Source of the DNA: Paramecium tetraurelia
Lineage: Eukaryota; Ciliophora; Oligohymenophorea; Peniculida; Parameciidae
Reading direction: 5' to 3'
Length of the DNA: 64,000 nucleotides
Assembly (NCBI RefSeq): GCF_000165425.1
Contig: NW_001799089.1
Location: forward strand, 253,496-317,495
Positions 35,251-49,270 of this stretch are shown here, one piece after another (within the stretch, counting starts at the first letter, position 1; every line of letters starts with the position of its first letter). Under the pieces are notes generated by a model, which was not told the origin of the DNA, made no database searches, and was given only the letters and a program-made list of their open reading frames with translations. Both the position numbers and the translations under genes were made by a program.

Positions 35251-36743
35251 ATGAATAAATTATATCCAACAGATAAAACACATCATCAATATGTTGAATA
35301 CCCTCAACGTTGGATCCAATTAGTCTTATTTTTATGCGCTTTGCTTTCAAACATTATGTTCGGATTTTCGCTTTCGCCCATTGTCAAGGAAATGTCATTA
35401 GTTTATTAAGTTGATAGTAGGTAAGAAAATATTAAATGCTATAGATATCTGCAATTTTTGACAATAAGTTTTACTGTCTTCTCAGTAATTATGATAATTC
35501 CAGGAAACATTATTAATGAAAAATATGGAATTCGTATGAGTATTATGATAGGTATCAAATAATTGCAGTATTAAAGGTTGTGCATTGACTTTTATAGGTT
35601 CGATATTTGCAATTTTCATCAATGTTTCTTTTTGGTTTTTCTTCATTGGATAATTGATTTCTTTGATAGGATTTCCATTCAGATTGATTAGCGCATCAAA
35701 ATTTGTTGCGAATTGGTTTTTCCCAGAAAACAGAATACTTATCATGGTTATTATCGCATTAGTTTTTAATGCAAGTTCAGGAATAGCTATTAGAATACCA
35801 CTGATTGTTTTAGGAGACTTTTAAATACATGATCATCCAACAGATGAATAAATTGAGTTAGGAAGAGCCTTAATTGAGAGTTTGATGTTCTTACTTTTCG
35901 GGTTGATGATTTTATTATGCATACCTCCAATTCTTTTTTTCCTAAGCAAACCAGTCACCCCTCCTAGTTATAGTGCTTCAGATGTATAGATACTTTATAT
36001 TATTAGGAATGCGTTAGAGAAGATTATAATAAAGCCAGTGTCATAGTGGCTAGCAATCCGGATTTTATATTGCTAACTATTAGTTTTGCTTTTATCTTAG
36101 GAACAATCACATTATTTACATTGCAGATGGAATATTTTATATCACCCTTTGATTATTCCCTTAAAGATTAGAGTAATTTGGTGTTAGTCGGAGTGATAGC
36201 TGGTTTGATTGGAGATATTTGTGTTGGAACAGCTATAAAGAAGACTTAATCCTATAAAAAAGTGTTGAGGATTTGTAATATATTAGTGACTGTACTCTTC
36301 GGAATACTCATACTAGCCCTGCATGTAAACAAAGTTTTCTTCTTTATTATTTATTTTTTATTGTGTGGAAGTTCTGCTATCATGGCCTTGACTTTTGAGT
36401 TCTCTTGTGAATTATGTTTTCCATTGAGTGAGAACACTACTATAGCCATGTTAGGGTTCTTTGGAAATCTTCTTAATTTCTTGCAAGGAATTCCTGAAAT
36501 CTTGATCCTGAAGGTATTTATTACTTTTCATTGACTTAGGGAGACAATTAACTCTGCTCTACTATGACTATGATATTTATGTTGATCTTGATTGGTAGCT
36601 CAAATATATTGACGATGAAAATTAACGAAAATCTCAAGAGATCAGAATAAGATATTCAATTGGATGATAGGATTGAAAAGAAAAATACTGAAGTCAGCTT
36701 ATTAGAATAATCAAAATTTAATAATAGCAATGATGATTATTGA
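35251..36743 (+). CDS. Major-facilitator transporter, SLC49/FLVCR-like, ~472 aa
   Basis: Twelve-helix membrane transporter. N-terminal helix WIQLVLFLCALLSNIMFGFS, then FLTISFTVFSVIMIIPGNII. After a 25-nt AAG intron (35552-35576): GCALTFIGSIFAIFINVSFW. Late helix 10-11 region FEFSCELCFPLSENTTIAML and GNLLNFLQGIPEILIL resemble the SLC49 group (heme/choline-type and DIRC2 relatives). Two TAG introns (23 and 26 nt). C-terminus cytosolic, Glu/Lys-rich. Substrate cannot be read from sequence. Confidence 0.78.
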
Positions 36744-36770
36744 TTATATATATAAAAATTAATATAATTT

Positions 36771-37041
36771 ATGCTAAAGGTAATTGGCTTTTTATTATTA
36801 ATTCACTCTGCCATCTCATTAATTAGATATAGAAAGCATTTGATCTACAAGGATATGGCAGATTAATACCATATCCCACTGGATGTATGAATATTTATAC
36901 AATTTGTAGATCTTATTAGAAATAATTGTTGGATTTACTTTGAACATGTTTTTCGGAGTTATTTTGGATAAAAAATTTACTAACATTCACCTCTTTCCTC
37001 ACAAGAAAACGTACACTTTAAATTTACTATCATAGATATGA
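36771..37041 (+). CDS. EMC5: ER membrane complex subunit 5 (EMC5/MMGT), ~81 aa
   Basis: Small two-helix ER protein. MLKVIGFLLLIHSAISLIRY matches the first helix and the H-A-x-x-S motif of EMC5; after a 25-nt TAG intron, IPLDILLEIIVGFTLNMFFG forms the second helix, with the conserved P-x-D-I-x-x-E. The tail ends LLSQI and TGA at 37039-37041. Length ~81 aa is slightly shorter than animal EMC5 (~130). Confidence 0.78.
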
Positions 37042-37194
37042 CTAGGCATTCTAAAGACCTAATTTCAGATAACCTGGTGGTCGAGGAGGAGTGTTATAAT
37101 CTGTTGTAAGAGATAAAATTGGAAATTTTGATATATAAAATTGATAAATTTGTGTACATTATGAAATTTGTGTGTGTTTTTATACATTATTAAT

Positions 37195-38549
37195 TCATCT
37201 AAAATAATATAATGCTCTTGCTGTAAGTCCTTAAACTTTTGATTCATCTTCAGTCTAATTAAGCCAATATTCCTCGAATAATGCTCTGTCTTATGGTTTA
37301 GAAGCATCAAGCTTAGTCAATTATAAGTATTCAAATGTTGGATGGTCTTTCTATATAAGATTATATAAATGTCTTACTAAAAATGATGGGACTTCAGTTC
37401 CTCTCCATATCCAAGCTCCACTGATTTGAAGATCTGGTACATCTCCATAGACACCATGAATAGCAAATGCCCATTTTTTGAAATGAGGATCAGTTCTTTA
37501 TAAAAATCCATTGCAATTATTTCTAAAGGAGATCAAAACCTTTCCCTCTTATTCAGCCTTAATGTATTTCATAATCCAAATTGACCATCCTTAAGAATCA
37601 AAAATGGTCCAAAAGTTTTTGAATTCAGCAGCGAAATCTTTAGAAGCCAAAAATTATCTCTTCCAATCGTCAATATTGAAAGTAGATTAAGGTAATAAAT
37701 CAAGTTCACATTATTATTTTTTTGGTTTCTCTTCATCATCTTCTTCTTTTGGAGCAGGCTTTTATTATTATGCTTATTGGGCGTTTTAAGCTTATTATTT
37801 TTATTATTTTTATTGTTATTATTATTGTGGTTATTATTATTATTATTATTATTACTATTATTCATATTAAAATGGGAAAGCTTTTACACAATATTTGGTT
37901 TTTCCATAATACTACATTTATATATGATTAATTTTACGTCCACAAATGCTGGTAATTCAGAGATGTGTTTGTACCATCTTGAAATATTTGGAATGGTTCC
38001 TCTAAATTATTTATCAAATGCAAAACTAAATAATCCTTAGAAGTAAGATGCTAAATTTAAATCAGCAATTGTCAATGATTCGCCAACTAAAAAATTATTT
38101 GCCTTAAAATGATTTTCTAATATTTTTAATTTCCAATTTAATTCTTTCTTAACTTCTTCTTACTTTTAGGGTGTTGTCTATTCATAACCAAGGATTGGCA
38201 ATAACAAACCAAGGAGAGTAGGTTCCAATTCAAGGGATGTGAAGTCTAACCATTGTCTAACTTTGGCTTGTTGGAAATCTGTCACTCCAACCAAAGGTGT
38301 TCCTCTGGCAACATACTATAAAATGGCGTTGCTTTCAGTTAGATATCCTTCAGGGGTCTCTAAAATTGGAATCTTGCCAACTGGATTCTTAGCCAAAAAG
38401 GCAGGGGTCTAAGGTAAATAAAGCATTGTTACTTCTAAGGATTTGTATTCTACAAAATCACTGCTGATTTAGACATTGGCTAATTGGGCAGCCACTATTA
38501 TTTTACCAGCTCTTGGATTGCCAAGTATATATGTAAGTTTAAGTGACAT
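37195..38549 (-). CDS. EEF1G: Elongation factor 1B gamma (eEF1G), 442 aa
   Basis: Subunit of the GDP/GTP exchange complex for eEF1A. N-terminal GST-like domain: MSLKLTYILGNPRAGKI, FLAKNPVGKIPILETPEGYL, TESNAILQYVAR and SLTIADLNLASYF. A 26-nt intron precedes a linker that is poly-Gln (TAA repeats) then acidic/basic (APKEEDDEEKPKK). The C-terminal EF1G domain reads STFNIDDWKRQFLASKDF, NFWTIFDSQGWSIWIMKY and ISGAWIWRGTEVP. TGA 37195-37197. The Lys-rich linker of animals is replaced by poly-Gln. Confidence 0.93.
37797..37862 (-). repeat. (TAA)n-rich poly-Gln linker in eEF1G
   Basis: Stretch of TAA/TAG codons on the minus strand (read as TTA/ATT repeats on plus) encoding ~20 Gln broken by Pro and Lys. 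The plus strand shows a false Leu/Ile-rich ORF here. Confidence 0.85.
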
Positions 38550-38893
38550 AAAAATATCTTATTATTTAAATTTTAATTTCTCACTTTTTAATGAACAACA
38601 ATTCTTAAGGCATTGACAATGCTCCTAATTCTTTCATCATTCATTGTATCATCTATTTATTGTGATTTTTAACAAGAAGTAGAATTGATACTAAATAATG
38701 ATGTTTTAATTGGAGTCATAGGAAAGTAAGTTCATGTGAGAGCAATAAATAAATAAAATAAAGGGTAGATTGAGTATTATTATCAAGAATTGATTTTATT
38801 TATTAAAATGTCCCTCAGCCAATTGTATGGGAAACAAACAATTAATTATGCAAGTACACTATAAAATTAATCATTTTAAGAGAGCTCAGACAG
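38550..38893. other. Intergenic region between divergent genes
   Basis: ~340 bp, AT-rich, between the eEF1G start (minus) and a coiled-coil gene (plus). No convincing ORF or RNA gene. Confidence 0.5.
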
Positions 38894-39733
38894 ATGAGAT
38901 CTCCAAATGATGCACAATCATTTGGATTGCGTCAAGAATTTAATGATTTTTCATAGTTACATCGACAACCTGTTGAAACGAATAAACATTAAAGAGCGAA
39001 GTCAACACTATAAAACAATTATAGACAAGGTACACCTCTTACAGATCTGGAGGAGATGGAAGGAGAGAAATTGTTTGATTAGTTTTTTAAGTTTAACAAC
39101 TCTAAAAGTGAAAGCGATTTCATGAGGGATTCAATGTAGAGAGATTAAAAGCAGCCTCAATCAGAATTTTTAAGATTTGTAGAGAATGCAATAGAATATC
39201 ATAAGCAATCTGAATTGCATTTTCGACCTACTATAAAAAAGAATTAACATTTAGAGTAGAAGACAAAAGAACTTACAGTATAGAATAGGTTATTGGCAAG
39301 TGAAATTAATAGATACAAACAGAGAGAGATGGAATTAAAAAATAAGATAAAAATAATCCAAAAAGAATGTTAACTAGAATTGGGTCAATTGATATAGAAG
39401 AATGAATGGTTGGAAGAGTTGTTGGTAAAACAAAAAATTGACAATGAGAATTCCTTGTTGGCTGTTAAGAAATCTTTAGAAATGATGTAAGGAAGGTGTA
39501 TGTGTCAAAAGGGAATGGCTGATAAGATAATGAAAGAAGTTAAATAACAATCTAGACCATAATATGATCTTCAGGCTACACACTCGTCATCTGAATTAAG
39601 CAGTAACACTGGAGACGAAGACTTGGACTTTGATTATGTGAGAAGAAGGAAATCTCTATCAAAGGTACTTAAATACATTATAGACAGACATCTGAAGAAC
39701 ATTAATTTTAATTAGCGAGAAGCAAGAACTTGA
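38894..39733 (+). CDS. Coiled-coil protein, ~270 aa
   Basis: ATG 38894 opens MRSPNDAQSFGLRQEFNDFS. Residues ~115-200 form a strong coiled coil (NRLLASEINRYKQREMELK; LGQLIQKNEWLEELLVKQK). The C-terminal part has SSSELSSNTGDEDLDFDYVR and a basic RRRKSLSK. After this a possible 19-nt or 33-nt intron leaves the last residues uncertain; without splicing the frame runs to TGA 39731-39733. Function unknown, cytoskeletal or centrosomal role possible. Confidence 0.6.
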
Positions 39734-39813
39734 GAGAGTTTGCTAGAGACCAATTTTTTCGAAAGAAACCTACACAAGACCCTTATTATACATGAATATT
39801 AAATTATTATATA

Positions 39814-41268
39814 ATGGTTTTCATAAAGAGATTGGTGCCTCTTTCAATTTTGTATTGTTTCGAAGGAATCATGCTAGGACTGATTTTATACAGTGTTCCA
39901 TCTGATTTGATAGATAAAGGTGTTGAGATAAGTAGATACAAGTTTTCATTCATTGTGCTATTACCTTACTTGTTCAGATACATAGTAGGACCTTTGATTG
40001 ATAGCTTAAGTTGGGATAAGATGGGTAGAAGAAGAAGCTAGTTGACGGTGTTGTATTTTGGATTGGGGTATGGTTTTGTTGAAAATTCTTAGAGTTCTGT
40101 TATATTTTTCAAATTTCTAATCGCTAGATCCTAGTACATGGTTTTGGAACATATTCTGGATTGTATGTTTGTTGGCTTGCATTGACATCATAATAGCCGC
40201 TTGGTTAGTTGAAAGTTTAGAGAAGCAAGACAGAGGGTATGGAGCATTGGCTCAATTTCTAGGGATTTTGATTGGAGGATTTATTGGAGCATACATATTT
40301 AAGATGTTCAATTCGCTTGAATTTTGCAATACATATATTTATGCCATTCCTCAAGAGATACCATATATTACACTCTAAAGTTAAATTATAGATATATTTT
40401 AGTTGCATTCAAGGATTTGTCTTACATTTCAGTAGGACTTGCAGCTGCATGCATTATAATAATACATAATGAGAAAACTACTAATTAGGATGTATGAATG
40501 TCATTATATTAGATAATCGAAGCTTACAAATCAGCTCTTGGAGCATTTTCGAATCGTCATTTGATCGTTCTCTTTCTGTTTTTTTGTTTTTTCAGAATTG
40601 GGTAGATGCCAATAGATTTGGCTCATATTCATTTGATGAAAGGCTAATTGACAGAGGGATAAATTCAATTCCTGGAAATACTAACTTTTCCTATTGCTTG
40701 CATTTTACCATACTACATGGCCAAAATGGTCAAGAAAAGTGTGTTGGAGATTAGACTTATCATAGTGTTTTCCATTTATGAGATTGGTATATCTATTTTA
40801 CTAATTATATTCGACTAGCCATCTCAGGAGTATTTATTATAACATTGTTTGCTTCCGAAGAGAATTTCCCATTCCCATACAGAGACACCTTAATGAAGAT
40901 ATCTTTATTTAGTGTCTGGCTATTAAACTTGATTAATCTCACACTGGCTTAGTCATTCATTTACAAAAGCACTTAAAGTTCTGTGTCTGCAACTTTCATA
41001 TCTTTGTTAAGTAGAGATATTTGTAATATTTTAAGCCACTGGAATAAACTTCCAGTTCATTTTTGAAGGATTTGTTGAGTATTTGTTAGCCAATTATAAT
41101 TATTATTTGATTTGGATATGTGGAGTAGGAATATATGCTCTATTTTTTTTCCATCTGGCTTCCAGAGTCACTATGATAGATTAATTGAATTGTGAAGAGT
41201 TTAGTTTAGAAATTGATATAAAGAAAGAGAAACTCCTAATTAACACAGAATTAGCAACTTTGTCCTGA
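39814..41268 (+). CDS. Acetyl-CoA transporter-like MFS protein (SLC33 family), ~442 aa
   Basis: Multi-pass transporter. The start PLSILYCFEGIMLGLILYSV matches the family's L-Y-x-x-E-G-x-x-x-G-L; then FRYIVGPLIDSLSWDKMGRR, DIIIAAWLVESL, and CNTYIYAIPQEIPYITLQ, which parallels the C-N-K-Y-L segment of SLC33A1. Five introns are removed (25, 23, 21, 32 nt TAG; 41011-41035, 25 nt AAG); all restore continuous helices such as ISGVFIITLFA and FISLLTTGINFQFIFEGFVE. Substrate is inferred only by family. Confidence 0.72.
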
Positions 41269-41400
41269 TAATTAAATATAATTTTTGTATGCAATCATAG
41301 TTTTATAGATTATTGAGTTAGATTATGTTATTATGATAATGTCCAAAAATACCATTAAAATAAAAGTCTATTTCTTTAATAATTTTATAGTATTATAAAA

Positions 41401-42418
41401 ATGGAAGATCGATTGATTTAATTACAAGAAGTAAGAGCATTTTAATCTAGTTTTCAGGCATAAAAGATCGAATTTAATTAGACAACTCTTTTTCCTCTTA
41501 GGATGAGAATTTTATGCCTTAATTTAGTTCGAACGTACAAAAGGTACAATAGAGTTTAAACATTATCAAAAATAACAACCTAAGAATGAGGGAAATGTTG
41601 AGCAAATATTCTATAGCCACTACATCCTCTGTTGAATAAGGTATCCTAAAATTTGAGATTTCTTAGGATTGTCAAGAGAATTAGAGTAGATTATGATGCA
41701 AAATTAACAAATTAGTAAATAAATAAAGGAAGCGATGAAGGATATCAAAGAAGAAGTTGAAAGAAGTAAAAGAGAGAAGGATTAAGAGGATCAAACTGAA
41801 ACCAGAATATAAATAGAACAGGAAAATGCATTGGCTAGTTCAGTTTATGAAGTTTTACAGGCTTCTTCTCAGATTTCTTACTAATATTAGATTGGAGTGA
41901 GAGAGAAAATCAAAAGGTAAGCCAGGATTTTAGATGAAAATGCCACAGAATAGTTTTTAAATGAAATATGCAATGATCCATAAGTATCTTAATTTTATCC
42001 TATATCCAACTAGAAAGCAACATAATTATTGCAAAATAAACTCTATGGAGGAGCTCCTTCAGTTCAACTCACTAGTGCTGTTTCAGACATATAAGAGAAG
42101 TATAAAGACATTCAATAGTTGGAAAAAGTAAAATCTTTAATTATATTTAGTCTGTCTAATTGGTTTTTTAACTATAGTAAGATTTAGCAATCTTAGTTGG
42201 GACTTAAGGCTAAATAACTACTAATATCGAAGGTAGTCTTACTTCAGCCAAATCTTATGTTAACAAAGCCAAAGATGATCTTATAGATGCAGAAGGTGAT
42301 CATAAATCAGCTAAAAAGGTATTCATACATGCAATTCTTCTAGAAAATCTGTTGTATTATCCTAATAGGTGTTGTAATTTTGGCTGTAATTATTGGACCT
42401 ATAGTTGCCACAGCATGA
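41401..42418 (+). CDS. Syntaxin (Qa-SNARE), ~297 aa
   Basis: Membrane-fusion t-SNARE. N-terminal MEDRLIQLQEFSGIKDRI and coiled-coil region (LSRELEQIMMQNQQI; MKDIKEEVERSKREKDQ). The SNARE motif begins DIQEKYKDIQQLEKSV and has the zero-layer Gln in FQLQQDLAILVGTQGQ. The C-terminal anchor reads CCIILIGVVILAVIIGPIV, ending ATA. Five short TAG introns (20, 26, 30, 23, 25 nt) are needed, including one right inside the SNARE motif and one before the membrane anchor. Stop TGA 42416-42418. Confidence 0.87.
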
Positions 42419-42620
42419 ACTATTCATTTTATAAAATTGTTATTTCCTTTTAATTTTTAAATAAGGATAATCCATTCTTCTTATGATATCCTTTAAGTCG
42501 ATTATATAATATCTCTATTTTAATAGTATAATTTGTAAAATTTAACTACTTGGATACATCAAAAAAGATCAATGAATATTTATAATGATGTTTTCGAAAA
42601 ATTTGATTTAATACTAAATA

Positions 42621-44414
<1,794 letters not shown>

Positions 44415-44463
44415 TTTCTAAGAATAAGCAAACTTTGTTAAAAATATTATTATTTATTTTTTC

Positions 44464-47407
44464 ATGTCCTTCAACACTAATGACCTTTTAGACAATTACA
44501 AAATTTCATTATATAAGGAATTATAATCCAATCTCAAGAGGTCTAAATTTTTGAAGAAAAAAGATGTAATTGGTGAATTAACTTTCAATAGTATAATAGA
44601 ATTGAAAACAGTTTGAATTCATAACCTATTTTTGAGAATGGCCCCCGACTAGCCATTATTAAACCGTGTTTGACTAAAGAAGATTCAAATTCAATCATGG
44701 CCCTAAGTGGATCAACCTAAAGTTCTGTTAATAGAGATTTGAATGAAAATAATAGCAAGGAGTCGATCGTAGAACAATATACAAGTTTAGCCGTCTAAAT
44801 TCTAAATGCAATTTCAGCATTATCTGATAATCAATAGAGAGGTAAGGTGATCAAGCATTTCCTTTCAATTTCTACTACGTATTAAAAATACGAAAGGATG
44901 AGGCATATTGAAAAAGAACTTCCTCCTAAACTCATTTACTACCTTTAAACCAAATTCTCTCTTGATATATTTAAGCAATTGAACGATTCATACAAAATGG
45001 TATTTCTAATCACTTAAACTAGCAATTGGATCAATCAATATCGAATGTCTTATTCTTTGAGGCTGCCGTTGAAACTGAAAACAAAGCTCTTTACAACTCT
45101 TCCTTTTTAGCTTCTTAATTGTTGCTATTGTACTCTTCAAAAGCTTAATGTACATTTATTTATTCTATTTCAAGAAAATGGTATTAAATAGAGAATAATA
45201 TTCCTAAATTTTACTGGCATCTAGAATGAGGATGCCGAGCTTCACAAGGCTTACTCTAAGGATGAATGTCTCTACATCTCATTATAAAGAAAAAAAAATC
45301 CAATTTTTCAAGTTCCAAATGAAGTGCTGAGTTCAAATGAATCGAATTTTAAGACTATATACCTAGAAGACAATCAGGAGGAATTGACATGGTAACAATT
45401 CAGAATTATTTACAAATACTAAATTAAAAGGAATATCAAAAATTTTAAGTCAAACTTATTCATTCTATCAATTGCAAAACAATTAGACTGTGTAATTTTT
45501 TATAGTATCATAGTAAAGTTACTTCAGATTTACTGAGGATTGCATAATCAAAATGATATCGAAGCTCTCAATCCTAGCCAAAGATAAATTGATAATACAT
45601 TCCTATATTAGTAAAAGTTCATCTATTCAATACCAAAATTACAATGCATCTACTCAATACCAAAATTATGATGCCTCTACTTAATTCCAAAATTACGATG
45701 CATTATTAGAAGCATAAAATGCAGAACTAATATGTTACATCAATAGTTTAGAATAAGGTATATTGTCTCAAGAAATCTTTCTGAATCAAGACAAGTTTGA
45801 TTTGTAAACAGACAGCACAGAATTAAGGCAATTTGATGATTGGGTTCAAAATTTAATATAGGGAAATACTAAATTTTTTAAGCCAGATTAGCAAGAATTA
45901 ATTCAAAGAGAAAGAAGAAATTTAAAACTTGATTCCTAATTTGAATAAGTCAATGATCTATCCGCCATTAAACTTGGAGTGTATATTTTTAAGGTTAGCG
46001 AATATTGTGAGTAGGATCAGATAATTTACTTAACTTATGAGGATAAGAATCTTTAGTTTTTCACTAACTCCATATTATATGTGGATTACATTGGAAGGTA
46101 AATAGTCTTGTTGCAATATGAGGAATCTGTGTACTATGTATATTATACAGAATTCTAAGACAACGACTCAAATAAACTAATACAAAAGGATTAAAATTGG
46201 TAAATTTGAGTATTATTTTAAATTAGTTAAAGGATAAATTTGTCAGAACTATTAAAAGATTAAGAATATTTGGATGATTCAATAATTCTTGACTCTTCTT
46301 TAATTGTAAAAGAGCAGAAAGTGTATATTATTTACAACAAAGATGCTTCGAAAATCTTTAGGATTGAGTTGAATAATTCTTCTGCTGTTATTTTGAAAAG
46401 GAGGGACTTGAATAGTTTGAGATTAAGACCTAAAAGTTAAGAAAAGTTTTAGAATCTAATTCATTAGCGTTAGGAATAAGTTGAGAAAATAGTTTAAAAA
46501 AGAAGAAAGCCTGCTATTGTTTAATAACCTTGCGTTGATGGATTTGATTTTATAATTTTCGGAGGAGAATTCGCTCAGTACCAACTTATTAATTTATGTT
46601 AGTTCCAATCAGTTTTGTAATCTTGTTGAATTGCTATAAGTTGAAAGCCATGGTTTTTCTTCAGTGACTATTCCTAAGGATATTCTATTTTAGAAATGTG
46701 GTTATTACATCCCTTGGCCAAACATGATAGTTTTAGTAAATACTACATCTCCAAAACAGTATATTCTATTACCTGGTGATTATAATAACAAGACTCATTG
46801 TTATAATTAAGTCATCAATAAGGAGCATCAAGAAAAAGCAATATTAATTACATCTGGTCGAGATACATTATAATTTCAAATCGACTATTTGAAGATTGAG
46901 TATAAGGTTAATTAGCCTGAAACAAATGTCTAGCAGATTGAGTTGGATGAAAGATAGACCAAAAAAAGAAAACCAATTCCTATTCAATATTTTTCAGGAA
47001 GTTAAATTAATATTAAGAATTCTCTTAACTTGGAATAAAAATGGAATATTGCTATCACCATGTTAGAAAACGGATATTCAAAATTTGTGTAATTATTCGT
47101 ATTTGCTGAAATTAAGATTGAGATTGAAGGTTAAAGAAAGCAATTATCAATTACATAATCAATCGTTTATGATGGAATTACATAATCAATCAAGCATGGT
47201 ACTTGTAAATAAAATGAATACCCACTCAAACGATATTGTTTTGCGAAATTTCAAAAAAAAGAAAACACTCTTGATGAGTATGGTAGAGAAAAAGGATAAC
47301 TCATGGATAGAGTAACCTCGGTTGAATCGGGCTCAAATTATCAGTAAGAAACTCAATAAAGTAACGAAAAATAATATCCATCTAAGCCCAAACCCTAATT
47401 CAATTGA
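44464..47407 (+). CDS. Large hypothetical protein, ~900 aa, many introns
   Basis: ATG 44464 opens MSFNTNDLLDNYKISLYKEL. A continuous protein is obtained by removing about seven introns: 26, 23, 45150-45174 (25 nt, AAG), 22, 27, 22 nt and others. Segments include LLYSSKAQQNGIKQRIIF, YSKDECLYISLQ, VYIFKVSEYCEQDQIIYLTY and LALMDLILQFSEENSLSTNL. A 27-nt sequence is tandemly repeated three times (45622-45702). The C-terminal part has FVQLFVFAEIKIEIEGQ and ends PKPQFN. No domain is recognised. It looks like a ciliate-specific soluble protein. Confidence 0.55.
45622..45702 (+). repeat. Three 27-nt tandem repeats (9 residues each)
   Basis: Repeats encode S-[IT]-Q-[YF]-Q-N-Y-[ND]-A three times with a few silent and conservative changes. 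In frame inside the large hypothetical gene. Confidence 0.9.
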
Positions 47408-47701
47408 ATCATATAAAGTTATAGATATTCCTAATATTGATCATTCTAATCTATTATTCTATTTTAAACATTCAATATATTAATGGATTAGGTTTATTCT
47501 ATTAGAATTTTGTTGATTCTATTTATCCACAATAATAAGTTTATTTTTTAAATTGATTTATGTTTAATATTAATTTAATTAGAGGTATTAATAATCATTA
47601 ATTCATAATTAAAAATTGCAAGTAAATGATGAAATCAAATAATAATAAATTATTTATAAATTAATTGAGTTGATAAGATTTTTGAATAATAATATTTATA
47701 A
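47408..47701. other. Intergenic region
   Basis: ~290 bp, AT-rich, presumably the 3' end of the large gene and a promoter for the next one. Nothing else seen. Confidence 0.5.
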
Positions 47702-48169
47702 ATGGATAGAAGTTAGTAAGAAGAAGAGAATAAGAATTAGAACCCATTGGTTTAATACTCGAATTCATTGTTATTTCCATCTTTAGGGTTATCCTGTCCT
47801 TCATAGTTCTTACCAACTTATTCTATAGATACTTGCTTCATTCTCTCCCAAGAAGTTCAATCTACAATATTTTAATTAGAGACACAAATGATTCCTAAAA
47901 AGAAAACCATGGAAAAAATTCTAAGGATTTCAAAAAGAATTCAAAGAAAAACTAAAAAAAATCAGAATTCTAAAATTATTGCCAATCCAGTTCTAAACGA
48001 GATTCGAGATCTTATAATCTAAGTTAAATCGGATACTCCTTTCTACCGAATCAAAGTTGTTTAAAAATTGAAATCTGTGATTGAAAATCTAGAAAATCTG
48101 TTAGAAAATATAAAACATCAACTCATTGATTAGCTTTAAGATTAGGAGTCCCACATAATTATTCAATGA
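47702..48169 (+). CDS. Hypothetical protein, 155 aa
   Basis: Intronless code-6 ORF opening MDRSQQEEENKNQNPLVQYS. The C-terminal two thirds are predicted helical and Lys/Ile/Leu-rich (KKKTMEKILRISKRIQRKT; VLNEIRDLIIQVKSD; VIENLENLLENIKHQLIDQL), compatible with a coiled coil. No known family. Confidence 0.55.
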
Positions 48170-48650
48170 AATTTTATACAATAATTTAACTTATGAATAG
48201 TTTTTCTTTTTGTATTAATGGTATTTTCCTTATGAATTCATAATAATAATGATACTTAAGATTATTATAACAGCATTACTTGCCTTTATTGTTAAAAAAT
48301 GGAATAAACATAATTTTTGTCTTATGAATAGAGATTACCATAAGTAGTTTTAGGCTTTGGTGTTCTAAATAAATTTTTTAATTAATGATATCCATTATGT
48401 GCTAGTAGGGTGAACAATTATATATAACTACATTGAGGAGAGTTTATAAGCGAAAAGACAATAGGATAATATGATCAATATGTTAATATACGGTGGGGTT
48501 TAGATAGGAAATAAGAAGATTATAAATGTAATTGAATTTACTTTATTTTTGTTTTTAACTATTAAAATACTAGTTTAAAAATAATTGATTATTGCTTCAA
48601 TGATTCTATGATAGTCTGGTTTTGGTTAAGAATTCTCTATTTATTATATA
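48170..48650. other. Intergenic region, ~480 bp
   Basis: AT-rich. Contains a 54-codon ORF with a short hydrophobic start (about 48250) that I do not consider supported. No RNA gene seen. Confidence 0.4.
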
Positions 48651-49259
48651 ATGTAATAAAATTAATGCGTATAGACTTCCTCATTTGAGTTGGCTTTTTA
48701 ATTATAAGATCTAATCTTTAGAGAAACAAAGACAAAATCTCCATCTCAATTATACAATTTTTCCACATCAACAAAAGCTATTTCATACTCAAAGTAAATA
48801 AAATAAATAAATTCACATCGAAGTATTGGTGAAATAAATACAAATATCTAATCTCCTGCCCCTCAAAAGCTTTTAGGTAAGGGAGTTGAAGGTAAAGCAA
48901 TGTTGACTAATCTAATGTTTCCTAGTCAAGTAAGGATGAAAGTGTCGATTATAGAATATAAGTAAGAGAAAAAGGATTAACCAATGTCAAAAAATATACA
49001 TATGGCAAGGAGACTGAGTTAATACAACATGAATGAGTCGAAATCAGGGAGATAGTTTGAATGGATCAATAAATTTAATTTACAATTGCAAAAGTGCAAT
49101 TATTATGTGAATAATGAAAAATCAGTAAAATTAAAACCACAAAGAAAAAGACAGTTATCTGTAATAGATGATGTTCGACCAATAAGTTCTCAAAATCTTT
49201 TTATAAATGGAACTTAGAGTCAATTTTCAAGTCGAGCCAGGACACCAAATAAAAAATGA
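48651..49259 (+). CDS. Hypothetical protein, 202 aa
   Basis: Intronless ORF, ATG 48651, TGA 49257-49259. Reads MQQNQCVQTSSFELAFQLQD and is Ser/Lys/Asn-rich, with FEWINKFNLQLQKCNYYVNN centrally and KPQRKRQLSVIDDVRPISS later. No domain recognised. Followed after 11 bp by the next gene. Confidence 0.55.
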
Positions 49260-49270
49260 TTAAATTAAAT

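Noticed and set aside
36262-36534. Separate small membrane protein
   Set aside because: It is an exon of the SLC49-like transporter once introns are removed.
37080-37195. Open frame after the eEF1G TGA ending in NTPPRPPGYLKLGL
   Set aside because: eEF1G has its full family length at 37195; no transcript evidence for read-through.
37722-38040. Leu/Ile/Val-rich plus-strand ORFs
   Set aside because: They are the antisense of the poly-Gln linker of eEF1G on the minus strand.
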